Below are positions 1 to 12,320 of a DNA stretch of 64,000 bases, piece after piece. The position numbers and the translations under genes are program-made. The stretch is from the NCBI GenBank assembly GCA_947034895.1, contig OX344763.1, forward strand, positions 72,993,093 through 73,057,092. The letters run 5' to 3'. The first letter of the stretch is position 1. Each line of letters opens with the position of its first letter. The notes under the pieces were generated by a model. The model searched no databases and was not told the DNA's origin. It saw only the letters and a list, made by a program, of their open reading frames with translations. Origin of the DNA: Rhytidiadelphus loreus. Taxonomy: Eukaryota; Streptophyta; Bryopsida; Hypnales; Hylocomiaceae.

Positions 1-3000
1 GTGAAACTATAGTGTTTTCGGACATTAAAGTGAAGAGCAAGACCACTCCCCCAATTTTTAGTTTCACGTACAAAATCATTGACAGTGTCCACCAACTGCA
101 TAATCTTTTCAATTCTGTAGTTTAGGAATAATTGCAACTTGCATGACAATTTTTTCCATTTTATTTTACGTCAATGTCGTGAAACTATAGTGTTTTCGGA
201 CATTAAAGTGAAGAGCAAGACCACTCCTCCAATTTTTAGTTTCACGTACAAAATCATTGACAGTGACCACCAACTCCATAATCTTTTCAATTCTGTAGTT
301 TAGGAATAATTGCAACTTGCACAACATATATTTCCATTTTACTTTACGTCAATTTCGTGAGATTATAATGTTTTGGAACATTAAAGTGCAGAGCAAAACC
401 ACTGCCCCAATTTTTAGTTTCACGTACAAAATTATTGACAGTGACCACCAACTGCATATTCTTTTCAATTCATGAGTTTAGGAATAATTGCAACTTGCAC
501 AACATATATTTCCATTTTACTTTACGTCAATTTCGTGAGATTATAGTGTTTTGGAACATTAAAGTGCAGAGCAAGACCACTGCCCCAATTTTTAGTTTCA
601 CGTACAAGATTATTGACAGTGACCACCAACTGCATATTCTTTTCAATTCATGAGTTTAGGAATAATTGCAACTTGCACAACATATATTTCCATTTTACTT
701 TACGTCAATTTCGTGAGATTATAGTGTTTTGGAACATTAAAGTGCAGAGCAAGACCACTGCCCCAATTTTTAGTTACACGTACAAAATCATAGACAGTGA
801 CCACCAACTGCATAATCTTTTCAATTCATGAGTTTAGGAATAATTGCAACTTGCACAACATATATTTCCATTTTATTTTACGTCAATTTCGTGAAATTAT
901 AGTGTTTTGGAACATTAAAGTGCAGAGCAAGACCACTACCCCAATTTTTAGTATCACGTACAAAATTATTGACAGTGACCACCAACTGCATATTCTTTTC
1001 AATTCATGAGTTTAGGAATAATTGCAACTTGCACAACATATATTTCCATTTTATTTCACGTCAATTTCGTGAAATTATAGTGTTTTGGGACATTAAAGTT
1101 AAGAGCAAGACCACTGCCCCAATTTTTAGTTTCACGTACAAAATCAATGACAGTGACCACCAACTGCATATTCTTTTCAATTCATGAGTTTAGGAATAAT
1201 TGCAACTTGTACAACAGGTTTTTCGATTTTTATATACGTGAATTTCGTGACATTATATTTGTTTGGACATGAAAGTGCAGGGCAAGATCGTTGCCCCAAT
1301 TTTTAGTGTCACGTATAGAATCATTAAAAGTGACCACCAAGTGCATATTCTTTGGAATTTATGAGTTTAGGAATAATTTCAACTTGCACAACATGTTTTT
1401 CTACTTTTTGTTACGTGAGGTTTCGTGACAATATAGTTTTTTGGACATTCAAGTACAGGGCAAGACCATCGCCTTCGTTTTAGTTTCATCTACAAAATCA
1501 TTGAAAGTGACCTCCGAGTGCATATTCTTTTGAATTCATGAATTTAGGAATAATTGCAACGTGCACAACATTTTTTTCTATTTTATTCTACGTCAGTATT
1601 CATGACATTATATTTTCTTGGACATTTAAGTACAGGGCGAATCCGTTGCCCCAATTTTGAGTTTCAAGTACAAAATCATTAAAATTGACCACCAAGTGAT
1701 GCATATTCTTTTGAATTCATGACTTTCGAAATAATTGGAACGTGCACAATATGTTTCCGATTTTTCTTTACGTGAATTTCATTACTTTATATTTTTTAGG
1801 ACATTAAACTACAGGGCAAGACCGTCGCCCTAGTTTCTAGTTTCACGTACAAAATCATTGAAAGTTACCACCGAGTGCATATTCTTTTGAATTCATGAGT
1901 TTCGAAATAATTGCAACTTGCACAACATGTTTCCAATTTTTTTTTACGTGAATTTCATTACTTTACATTCTTTTGGACATTAAATTACAGGGCAAGACCG
2001 ATGCCCTAGTTTTTATTTTCGCGTACAAAATCATTGAAAGTGACTATCAAGTGCATATTCTTTTGAATTCATGAGTTTAGGAATAATTGCAACTTGCACA
2101 ACATGTTTCCAATTTTTTTTTACCTGAATTTTCGTGACATTTTTTTTTTTGGACATTAAAGTACAGGGCAAGACCTTTGCCACTATTTTTAGTTTCATCT
2201 ACAAAATCATTGAAAGTGACTACCAAGACGTGCATATTCTTTAAAATTCATTAGTTTAGATATAATTGCAACTTGTACATTATGTTTTTCCATTTTTTTT
2301 AAGGTGAATTTTCGTAACATTATATTTTCTGGGACATTAAAGTATAGGGCAAGACCGTTGCCCCAATTTCTAGCTTCACGTACGAAATCATTGAAAGTGA
2401 CCACCAAGTGATGCATATTCTTTTGAATTCATGAGTTTAGGAATAATTGCAACTTGCACAACATGTTTCCGATTTTTTTTACGTGAATTTCATTACTTCA
2501 TATTTGTTTGGACATTAAAGTACACGGCAAGACCGTTGCCTCAATTTCTAGTTTCATCTACAAAATCATTGAAAGTGACAACTAAGACGTGCATATTCTT
2601 TTGAATTCATGAGTTTAGGAATAATTGCAACTTGCACAACATGTTTCCGATATTTTCTGACATGAATTTCATAACTTTATATTCTTTGGACATTAAAGTA
2701 CAAGGCAAGACCGTTGCCCGAATTTTTCGTTTTACATACAAAATCATTGATAGTGACCACCGGGACATGCATATTCTTTTGAAATCAAGAGTCTAGGAAC
2801 AATTGCAACTTGCACAACATGTTTCCGATTTATTTTTCCGTGAATTTCATGACTTTTTAATTTTTTGGATATTAAAGTACAAGGCAAGACCGTAGCCCCA
2901 ATTTTTAGTTTCACGTACAAAATCATTGAAAGTGACCACCAAGTGGTGCATATTCTTTTGAAATCATGAGTTTCGAAATAATTGCAACGTGCACAATATG

Positions 3001-5294
3001 TTTCCGATTTTTCTTTACGTGAATTTCATTACTTTATATTTGTTTGGACATTCAAGTATTGAGCGAAACCGTTGCCCGAATTTTTCGTTTTACATACAAA
3101 ATCATTGATAGTGACCACCGGGACGTGCATATTCTTTTGAATTCAAGAGTTTAGGAACAATTGCAACTTGCACAACATGTTTCCGATTTTTTTTTCTGTG
3201 AATTTCATGACTTTTTAATTTTTTGGATATTAAAGTACAAGGCAAGACCGTAGCCCCAATTTTTAGTTTCACGTACAAAATCATTGAAAGTGACCACCAA
3301 GTGGTGCATATTCTTTTGAAATCATGAGTTTCGAAATAATTGCAACGTGCACAATATGTTTCCGATTTTTCTTTACGTGAATACTATTACTTTATATTTT
3401 TTAGGACATTAAACTACAAGGCAAGACCATTGCCCTAGTTTTTAGTTTCACGTACAAAATCATTGAAAGTGACTACCAAGTGCATGTACTTTGAATTCAT
3501 GAGTTTAGGAATAATTTCAACTTGCACAACATGTTTTTCTACTTTTTCTTACGTGAGGTTTCGTGACAATATAGTTTTTTGGACATTCAAGTACAGGGCA
3601 AGACCGTCGCCCTAGTTTTAGTTTCACATACAAAATCATTGAAAGTGACCACCGAGTGCATATTCTTTTGAATTCATGAGTTTAGGAATAATTGCAACTT
3701 GCACAACATGTTTCCGATTTGTTTTTTACGTGAATTTCATTGCTTTATATTTTTTTGGATATAAAAATACAGGGCAAGACCTTTGCCTCAATTTTTAGTT
3801 TCACGTACAAAATCATTGAAAGTGACCACCAAGACGTGCATATTCTTCTGAATTCACGAGTTTAGGAATAATTGCAACTTACACAACATGTTTCCCATTT
3901 TTATTTAAGTGAATTTCATTACTTTATATTTTTTTGGACATAAAAGTACAGGGCGAGGCCGTTGCCCCAATTTTTAGTTTGACATACAAAATCATTGAAA
4001 GTGACCACGATGTCGTGCATATTCTCTTGAATTCATGAGTTTATAAATAATTGCAACTTGCACAACATGTTTCCGATTTTCTTTTACATGAATTTCATTA
4101 TTTTATAATTTTTTGGACATTAAAGGCTAGAGTAAGACCATTGCCACAATTTTTAGTTTGACGTACAGAGTCATTGAAAGTGACCACGAAGTGCATATTC
4201 TTTTGAATTCAAGAGTTTAGGAATTATTGCAACTTGCACAACCTGTTTTTCGATTTTCTTTTACGTGAATTTTCGTGACAATATATTTTTTTGGACATTA
4301 ATGTGCAGGGCAAGACCGTTGCCTGAATTTTTATTTTCACGTACAAAATCATTCAAAGTGACCACCAGGACATGCAAATTCTTTTGAATTCATGAGTTTA
4401 AGAATAATTGCATCTTGTACAACATGTTTCCCTTTTTTTCTTTACGTGGATTTCATTACTATATATTTTTTGGGGGCATTACAGTACACGTCAAGACCGT
4501 TGCCCCAATTTTTTGTTTCACGTACAAAATCATTGAAAGTTACCACCAAGACGTGCATATTCTTTTGAATTCATGAGTTTAGGAATAATTGCAACTTGCA
4601 CAACATGTTTCCGATTTTTTGTGACGTGAATTTCATTACTTTATATTTTTTTGGACATTAAAGTACAGGGCAAGACCGTTGCCCCAATTTTTTGTTTCAC
4701 GTACAAAATCATTGAAAGTGACCACCAAGACGTGCATATTCTTTTGAATTCACGAGTTTAGGAATAATTGCAACTTGCACAACATGTTTCTGATTTTTAT
4801 TTAAGTGAATTTTATTACTTTATATTTTTTTGGACATTAAAGTACAGGCCAAGACCGTTGCCTCAATTTTTAGTTTCACGTACAAAATCATTGAAAGTGA
4901 CCACCAAGACCTGCATATTCTTTTGAATTCATGAGTTTAGGAATAATTGCAACTTGCACAACATATTTTTCCATTTTATTCTACGCGAATTTTCGTGACA
5001 ATACATTTTTTTCGACATTAAAGTACACGGCAAGACTATTGCCTCAATTTCTAGTTTCACGTACAAAATCATTGAAAGTGACCACCAAGTGGTGCATATT
5101 CTTTTGAATTCATGAGTTTAGGAAGAATTGCAACTTGTACAATATGTTTCCGATTTTTTTTACGTGAATTTGATGACTTTGTATTTTTTCGGACATTAAA
5201 GTACAAGGCAAGACCGTTGTCTCAATTTTTAGTTTCATGTACAAAATCATTTAAAGTGAGTGACCACGAAGTGCATATTTTTTGGAGTTCTTGA
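1..5294. repeat. About 178-bp tandem satellite array, about 30 monomers
   Basis: Each monomer carries a recognisable block (GAGTTTAGGAATAATTGCAA followed by TTGCACAACAT) that recurs every 176-181 bp, at about 119, 297, 473, 651, 828, 1007, 1185 and so on to 5290. Mean spacing is about 178 bp over 29 intervals. The array starts before the window and ends abruptly near 5294. Monomers in 1-1200 are almost identical; from about 1200 rightward they diverge and gain indels, with T-rich tracts between. A two-monomer block near 2744 is repeated nearly exactly 358 bp later near 3102, a small higher-order duplication. Many monomers contain GAATTC. Length and organisation fit plant centromeric or heterochromatic satellites. 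Short reading frames inside the monomers are products of the repeat, not genes. Confidence 0.97.
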
Positions 5295-8060
5295 GTAAGT
5301 TGGTTGCTTAAGTTTGTGTTTGATAAGTTCGTTGGTTTATCTTTGTACATTAGATTAGAGGAATATAATCAATAATGAAAACACTTGTTTGTTTGCATAG
5401 AAGCTTTGTCATTTGTGTTAGCTACATATGAAATTGAATAGTGAATCTTCTTCTCTATCTATGATCGATATTTGTGGAATTTCATGTGTAGGAAATCATT
5501 GGATAAAGAGAAGAAAAAATGTGATGGCTTCCTAATTGAAATTTCTAATAATGCAAATGGTTTTATGCATGGGCACTCCAACTTTCTGCAATGCTTTATT
5601 GATAAACTAAATGTAATGAAAGAAGTAAAAATGAAGTTTGACTATTGAAAACAAGGAGTAATTTTTGCATTCATTTGTTTCAAAGCATTTCTCACTCAAA
5701 TTCTAATTTTTTTTAAACCCGTAAATCGTGTTTTTATTGGATTATGCAAGTGTTTTGATGATTCCCAGAGCCAATCCAAAACAATGAAAAGCCCTACCTC
5801 TAAACCCTAAACCCTAAACTCTAAACCCTCCGTTTTGTTTGGACCAATAACAAAATACGGACAGGTGTCTCATAGTATAAGTTATTGAAAAAGTACAAGC
5901 TTATGCTAAAAGAGACAAAAAGAAAAAAGAAAAAAGAAAATACGAAGGAAAAAGGAATAAAATGCCACGCAAATAGTTCCATATCTATAAACAAATATTT
6001 TGTTATAGATAATGAGAAACATGACATATAATACTACAAGTATGAGTATTACAAATACTTGGATTAAGGAAAAGAGATTTTAATGTCCTTTTTCTTTTTC
6101 TTTTAGTAACAAAAGTCCCACCCACCCACCCATCAAGTCTCTATTTATATTATTTTATTAATAGGGATAATTAATTAATATTTCAGTTTTTGAAGCAAGT
6201 AATTAAAATTCAGTTTTGAGTCAAACATACTAATCCAGATTAGTGGGGTTAGTGGTAAGTAACCAAGCCCTATTAGTAACTGCTAAAGTACCTGCTATGT
6301 TAACAGTCAGCAGGACTGCAGGAAGCATAACGGGTTGTCCCGTTACAGGCAGCCGGTACCACACCAGCTCGGTGGATGATTACCTCCCCATGCATGCAAA
6401 TAAAACAGATAAAAGCCTAATTAACCATAGTCATTAGTTAAATTGGCAAAATCTGAGTACTACTTATTATTATTTTTCTGACTAACTGGAGTCTGCGGGA
6501 ACTGGGCATTTGGGATGGCGGCATCACAGGTCCACAAAACTTTGTTAATTCTGTTGTGCTTTTTCATGAGTTAGCTCTTTGCTATATCTTGTATGGATTA
6601 ACGCTTTGGTTTGATTCTATAGTATTTCATGACTGCGATAACAATCTGCAAGTGGACTTAAGACACCTTGTCTACGAACTAACCTCACATTGCTATGTTG
6701 GGTTGATTCATGGAGACAAGTGAGGTCCACTGCCTTGGGGACTATTTTGCCAAATCTGGAGCGGCCAATGACTGCAAATGACTAACTTAGGGATATACCA
6801 TTCAAGTCTATGCTACATACGTTTTTATGATTAGACAAGAATTGGAGTAGACATGAGAAATAGTTTAGAGGCATATAAATACCTTGATAAGCTTAGAAAA
6901 TTGCTATAAAAGTTGTGTAACATACTTTTGGAAAAAAAGATAAATGATGGTATTTCACTGATGGGAATGACTTTGCTTAATATATGTGTAAAATGGATTG
7001 TAAGAAAATGATAGGAACAACCCTGAAAAGGGATGTCCCACCCACCCTCCGGAGGGTTCCCTAATCCAACAACTAGTAAAAGTTACTGTGAATCCTTCAT
7101 TATCAATTTATTTGTGGAAGATTTAAATTGCCTTTTTTTGGGGGGGGTATCCCGAAAGTTACTCATTTTTTAAAAACTAGACACAAAGATATTCCAACTT
7201 ACTAAAAATTGAAAAGGTACTCCTAGGCAATTGCAATATTCCTTTTAATACATGTAATTTGAAGATCCCGTAATATTGACGTTGTACATAACTGTGAGGC
7301 CGCGGACCCAAAGTAGGGCCACGATAGTTAGGAAAGTCAACATTTTCTTTTAAAAGGAATCTCATCAACTTTCCTGACACCACAATTTTCGTGGGGTCAA
7401 CTATTGTATTAAACATTTTGTGTTGTTTCCTGGGGTAAACGTGGGCAGGCCTACGGTATTCAGGAATTCCCGACTTTCAAAAATTCTCATTTCAAAACGT
7501 TCCTGAAGATGGCGCTCTTTTCTTCCCGGCATACATTGGGGTGTACGTCGTCACCCCAATTCCAAACCTCATTTTCTACTTCTTCTTCAATTGTATGAAC
7601 CTCTGTGCGCATTTCTTCTTTCTGGATTGTATTCAGCTTGTAATGATTAGTTCTGTACATGCTTGAGGAGGCTAGAAGGAGGTCTTTAGGAGGACGTTGC
7701 TTTGTGTACCATTACATTCTAAGAGGAGGTGTTTCACCGCACTTCGATTACTGTAAGTCAGACCCAATTCCTCAGCCACTGCACTGGTCTACGTTCATAG
7801 AATTTGCAGACTTATTTTTTTTGAGATTTTTGTTTGTTGAATTTGTTTTCATATTGATGTGTATACTTCTATTCAATCTGTGCATTTCAAGAATGATTAT
7901 GATGTTGCATTCAGTGTGCAAGTCATTTTGATTTCCTCTTCAGCAGGTTGTCTCTCCAAGCACATATCTCCAGAATCGAATAATTGTAGTGTGAACTCAA
8001 CTCCGATAATTGCGCCGCAAACCATGGGTACTATTAATAGAATCATGTTCTAATGGGCCA
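5295..8060. other. AT-rich stretch without a supported gene
   Basis: Immediately right of the satellite. I see only short frames without recognisable domains, including one at 7659-7931 that looks like chance. Small landmarks are the CCCTAAA run listed separately and a perfect 12-bp palindrome CCCTCCGGAGGG at 7045-7056. Confidence 0.6.
5798..5831. repeat. Short interstitial CCCTAAA (plant telomere-type) run
   Basis: Three perfect or near-perfect CCCTAAA units plus one degenerate unit occur together. This is the Arabidopsis-type telomere repeat. It is far too short to be a chromosome end and lies 500 bp beyond the satellite edge; it may be an internal telomere-like remnant or a telo-box. Confidence 0.6.
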
Positions 8061-8760
8061 GCATATCAGCTCTATTTGAGCTGATGTGCAGTTTATTCAT
8101 ATGTGAATCCCATGGGGAAGGAATAACAAATGTCGAGAATAGTAATCGGTCTTGCTAATCAGCTCGACTCGAGCTGATTTGCAAATCACAATATATTCTT
8201 TACGTTGGCAAATCATTGTGTATCATCTCCATGGACTCATGATTCATCTTAACTTAAGAGACTTTGTGTGAATATTGAACGACTATGGTTTAAATATACA
8301 ATAAACCTGAATACATTGAACTTGAATACAATGAACTCTTATATACAATGAACTTGAATGTGAAGGTGTAAATCAGCTTGAGTCGATCTAATACGCAAAT
8401 CAATACAAATCGGCCTTATGCGTATTGAAGTTCAATGAGATTGATATATTGTCCATGCATATCAGCTCAACTCGAGCTGATATGCAGTATACCAGCAAAG
8501 TGGGTGAAATATTCGATACAATTCTTAACTCCATACTTTAATGTGTTTGATAGGCCTTTATATTTACATTACGTTTTCACGTGTCTTGGTTGCATATCTA
8601 TTCTCCTTTTGCTTAAATATCAAATCATGAATTCATATGTAATTGAGTAAGATGTTCTGGAATCTGATCAGGAGTCAATTTGAATATGTTAATTTCTACT
8701 CAATAAGATGATTTGATAATTTGGGGGATCTACAGATCAGTTCGACTCGAGTTGACGTGT
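8061..8760. repeat. Cluster A: five spaced 29-nt palindromes upstream of the DUF7869-like gene
   Basis: Copies lie at 8061-8089, 8154-8182, 8368-8396, 8457-8485 and 8732-8760. Each has an 11-nt arm, a 7-nt centre and an 11-nt reverse-complementary arm. The best copy (8457) has perfect arms GCATATCAGCT and AGCTGATATGC around CAACTCG. The copies at 8061 and 8154 have one arm mismatch each; 8368 and 8732 are degenerate. All five end the centre in G and begin the right arm with A. Starts are 93, 214, 89 and 275 bp apart, and the spacers look unrelated. The last copy ends 117 bp before the start codon at 8878. The same architecture recurs at 61374-62073. Confidence 0.85.
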
Positions 8761-8877
8761 CTCTCGATTGAGTCCTGTTTTATGGAAACTGAATTCTTTG
8801 TACTACTATCTTTGTAAATTTTTATATGAATTAAATTCTTATCATTATTCATTCTGACACTGTAATATATAGACATC

Positions 8878-11075
8878 ATGAATTCCACGGCTGAGGATTT
8901 TAGTGACATGGACTTTTTGGACGTTGAGGTACAAGTGCCTCAAGGAGCAGTTGTGGACGTTCCCGAATGCGATGGTCTTCCACGTCGACTTTGGATCACA
9001 AAGTGTGTAACTCTATACAACCAGGAAAGAGTACTTGTTGGTGAAGGTACCTGTCACATCGTCAACTCAGACTTGGTGCTTGGTGCAAATGGTCCACTTG
9101 GTGATGATCATGTGGCTGTGCACCTTTGTAAATCGTATTCTGAGGAGGACATCCCCGAAGAGCAGGTGTACTCATTGATAGTTTGGCCAATTAAACTTGT
9201 GCATTGCCTTGGAGCATCTCTGTTCAACCATGAAGCCCGGGATAATTATAATCGTTTGCAAGCGAGTCTTTTGAACCCACCATCGAGAACATGTGTTCGA
9301 CCGGATACAAGTGACATTTGGAACCTGCCTCGTGAGACATGCATAAAAACGAGAGGCCTACTCACTCAAGACTCTATCAATGCAGTTTCAAGCAAGGTTT
9401 GCTATAGCAAAAATTGCGTGCAACCGTTTCCGAGAGAGAAAATTTGAGCCTTTTGGGAATGCATGTACCAGAATTCTACATTCAAGCATAGAGCTTTCAT
9501 GAAGACTGAGGTACATAGACAAATGCATCGTGACTTTACAGGGAAAATGATGGTGACTATTGATGGGATAGATGTTTGCATGCAAGCGTGGATGTTTATT
9601 TCTGGGGTCCCACAGTCTACCTTCTACCGCTACCAATCATATAAGGACGGTCGTGAAGCAACGGTTCATGGCAATACTGGGCTCGTGAAGACTAGGATGC
9701 ATACTCAACAAGCTACAACTACGTTGAAGTGCATTCTTGAGAAAGAGGCGGATCACATGCCACATCGTACTCGAACTCTCAAGTCAAGGGACAAGGTCGT
9801 CTCCATGATTCTCTCGGCAACTTTTCAATGGAAGGGACAGATGGCAAAAATTAACGAAACTAATGCTGCTTTCGGACTCAAGGAGGTCTCTTCATCAAAC
9901 TTGAGCAAAATTAGATCTTCTAGGTTCCCAGAGTACGATGTAAAGAAGCCTGGAGATAATTTTTCCCGTTGTGCAAAATGTGACAAACTATGAGAGCTTA
10001 TTAAGGGTACTTTAGCTGGATTACAAACTTGTTTGAAGTGGCAGATGTTACTTGACAAACATCTGGCTATTGCTCGAGCACATAGGGAGTTGTACTATGC
10101 AAATCGGTATCGATCACATAATTTTCCACATGAGCGCTTGACAATTATGCATGACAAGATGGATCATGCCAAAACAGCTTCTCCGGTCTTCTCTCATAAG
10201 AATAAAGAGTTGGATAGCCTAATGAAGTTGCCTTTGTCTGTGACTACCATGATTGCACATGGTCATGCTGATGTGCGGTATGCACATTACGGCTTAGACC
10301 TTTTCCCCCATGATTCAAATTACACCATTGGTTCAATGGCGAAGTTGTTGCGGGACCTCGAACAACCACCAAAGTCTTCTTCTCGGCAGTTGTTCATGAA
10401 TTCGAGGTCTACCTCTTTGTTTGATGCGGTCTTGAAAGGCGCAGAGATGTGTGAAGCCTCACTACCCCCACCAACGGACACATTGGTTCCTGCAACACCA
10501 TTGCCACCCATTCTCAATGTGCAAATGGATAATGCTACTGGGGACAACAAAAATAGATTCGTTTTTGGTTTTTGGTCTCTACTTGTGGCAAACAAAATCT
10601 TTTGTGAAGTTTATGTAAATTTTATGATTGTTGGCCACACACATGATGACATTGATGCGTTGTTTGGAAGATGGAGCATGCTATTGAAGAAGGAGAGTTT
10701 TCCAACAATCCCTACTCTCATGAAGTCCTTCATGGATGTGGAATCCATTCCCACTATCCCTCACCTTATAGAAGAGGTGCCAAATTTCAAGGGATTTATT
10801 GAAGGATCATTTCTTGATGGTGATGACAAGCTCATTGGACACACGAAGCCACATCAAGTCAAGTTCTACCTAGATTCAAGTGGGTGTCCAGTCATGAAGT
10901 ACAAATTGTTGTGCATTCACGTAGAATGGCTAGGGGAAGAAGGTAGAGGCATTAAGTTGTGGAAAGAAGATGCAGGAGGGCAAAGTTTGTGGCCTCGTGG
11001 GGCACCTTTGCCAATTCCACAGAGGGCAATGAGAGGCATGGAGGACATTCTGAAAGGGATATCTGGATTTGTGAG
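8878..11075 (+). pseudogene. DUF7869-like mobile-element gene, 5' part (broken)
   Basis: One frame runs from ATG 8878 to the insertion point at 11075, interrupted only by TGA at 9445-9447 and 9991-9993. Both stops fall where Arg (CGA) reads naturally. The reading includes an N-terminal region rich in Asp and Glu, a Cys-containing segment near residues 360-375, and a predicted RNase-H-like core with DNATGDNKN at about residues 551-559 and GHTHDDID at about 586-593. These are hallmarks of the DUF7869 family, thought from its fold-type motifs to be transposase- or integrase-like. The remaining C-terminus lies at 13372-13912; removing the insertion and one copy of its target duplication gives exactly 913 codons. 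No introns are needed. The array of palindromes sits just upstream. The family assignment is from memory; the exact biochemical activity is not established. Confidence 0.8.
11071..11075. repeat. Target-site duplication GTGAG, left copy
   Basis: GTGAG precedes the element that begins TGTCGCA at 11076. The identical GTGAG follows its terminal TGCGACA at 13367-13371. A 5-bp duplication is the normal product of LTR-retrotransposon integration. Confidence 0.85.
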
Positions 11076-11373
11076 TGTCGCAACGTGAATTTTTGGTTTT
11101 GTAAAGTTATCTTGAAATTTGGAGCGGAAGTTCTCTGCAGGAACACCAATCCGGTTTAGGGATAAGTTAGAATCGGAAATTAGTTAAAGAATGCAGTTAA
11201 GGAACTAACCGGATTCTAGTCTGTTACGGAATCTGTTTTTGGACCGGATTGGTTTGGATCGGATTGGTTCTGTCCGGATCAGATCTGGAGGACCGGATTA
11301 GGTCAGGAGCGGATTAGGGTTAACCGGATTAGGTCATTTGACCTAATTTCTGGCGGCGCTGAGAGCCTGGGAC

Positions 11374-11380
11374 TATATAA
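11374..11380 (+). promoter_or_regulatory. TATA-like box 1 in the LTR-type element
   Basis: TATATAA lies in a GC-richer context (GGGACTATATAAAGAG), after a cluster of CCGGATT motifs and before a T- and G-rich leader, as in an LTR promoter. No transcript evidence is available. Confidence 0.45.
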
Positions 11381-11676
11381 AGAGAGGCCTTGCCAGTTAG
11401 TACCCCTTTTCTACCTTGAGCGCTGAGGCTTGTTTTCACGCTTGGGGCTGTTTTGTGTTTCCTCTTTGTGATTTCTCTTCAGATTTGTGAAGTAGGGCGT
11501 CATTAGTGAGTAGTTCTTTTGGGCGCTGTGGGGTTGGACATCCACAGTTGCAATTTGTTGCTTTCCGGTCAGGATCAGGAGGGAAAGTAAGGAACGGGGC
11601 GTGCGGCTAGGAGTTGAAAGTGAGGTTGTCTCAAGGAGATTCTTGAGCGCCTCAGAAATGTGCCCATGCCGCAGTT

Positions 11677-12084
11677 ATGTACAAGAAGCTATCCGGTTCC
11701 CGGATGGTCCGGATCTTGACAGACTTCGCCGAGAAGGTTGAGGCAGTTATGAGGGAAGCTCGGGAAGTTGCGGACCGGATGGAGATGAACAGCGTGAAGC
11801 TGACCAGAACTGTACTCTCAAGGAGTATCCGGCTTTCGGATATTTCCTTGCCTGAGTCGTTTCCGGGAGGAACAGAGTTAAACCGGGGGAAGGATGTTAC
11901 TCCCCAGTCGAAGAAGGAGCGGAAGCCGAGAGGGACCGGATCTACTGAGCACATCGAGTTGGATTCATCGCCAGAGCGACCGGATCCTCCTATTGGTGAG
12001 AGGGCCAGGAACTTGCAGGAGGTCTTCGACGAGCTTTCGCCTGAGACCGTCAACGTCACATTGAAGATGGGCATGGGGTCTTAG
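11677..12084 (+). CDS. Small ORF of unknown function inside the LTR-type element
   Basis: A 135-residue frame with no recognised domain. It is highly charged: the N-terminal half (about residues 8-50) looks helical and coiled-coil-prone, and the middle is rich in Ser, Pro, Lys and Arg. The reverse strand is also open over the same stretch, as expected from the biased CCGGAT-rich composition, so the frame may be fortuitous. It starts about 300 bp after TATA-like box 1. It could be a remnant gag-type protein or a spurious ORF. Confidence 0.25.
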   Translation: MYKKLSGSRMVRILTDFAEKVEAVMREAREVADRMEMNSVKLTRTVLSRSIRLSDISLPESFPGGTELNRGKDVTPQSKKERKPRGTGSTEHIELDSSPERPDPPIGERARNLQEVFDELSPETVNVTLKMGMGS

Positions 12085-12313
12085 TGTAAAGTAGTTTTGT
12101 AAATACCGGGTGTTATGACCGGATTGTAGTTAGGAACCGGACCGGATTGGATCCCGGTCTGTTTGTTAGGGACCGGATTAGTATTCCGGTCTGCTAGGGT
12201 TTTGAACCGGGTTAGCATTCCGGTTTTGCCAGCGAGGCTTATCCCGGAAATCTAGCGTGGGTTGCCTGCGAGGATTTTCTGGGGCGCTTTTCGCTTTTTG
12301 GCGCTTTACAGTG

Positions 12314-12320
12314 TATATAA
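12314..12320 (+). promoter_or_regulatory. TATA-like box 2 in the LTR-type element
   Basis: TATATAA followed by AATTCATTC. Both this box and box 1 are preceded by CCGGATT motifs and followed within about 100-140 bp by a similar CAGATTTGTGA segment, suggesting that a promoter-leader module was duplicated inside the element. Confidence 0.35.

Noticed and set aside
435..1187. Four nearly identical 70-72-residue frames
   Set aside because: They lie one per satellite monomer in the homogeneous part, overlap each other and vanish where monomers diverge. They are a product of the repeat, not a gene family.
1..5294. CRISPR array
   Set aside because: The period is 178 bp with whole monomers related, not short identical repeats with unique spacers, and the context is a plant genome.
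5798..5831. Chromosome end
   Set aside because: Only about four telomere-type units with unrelated DNA on both sides.
6243..6437. Small frame downstream of the telomere-like run
   Set aside because: 64 codons without a domain, start context or conserved neighbour.
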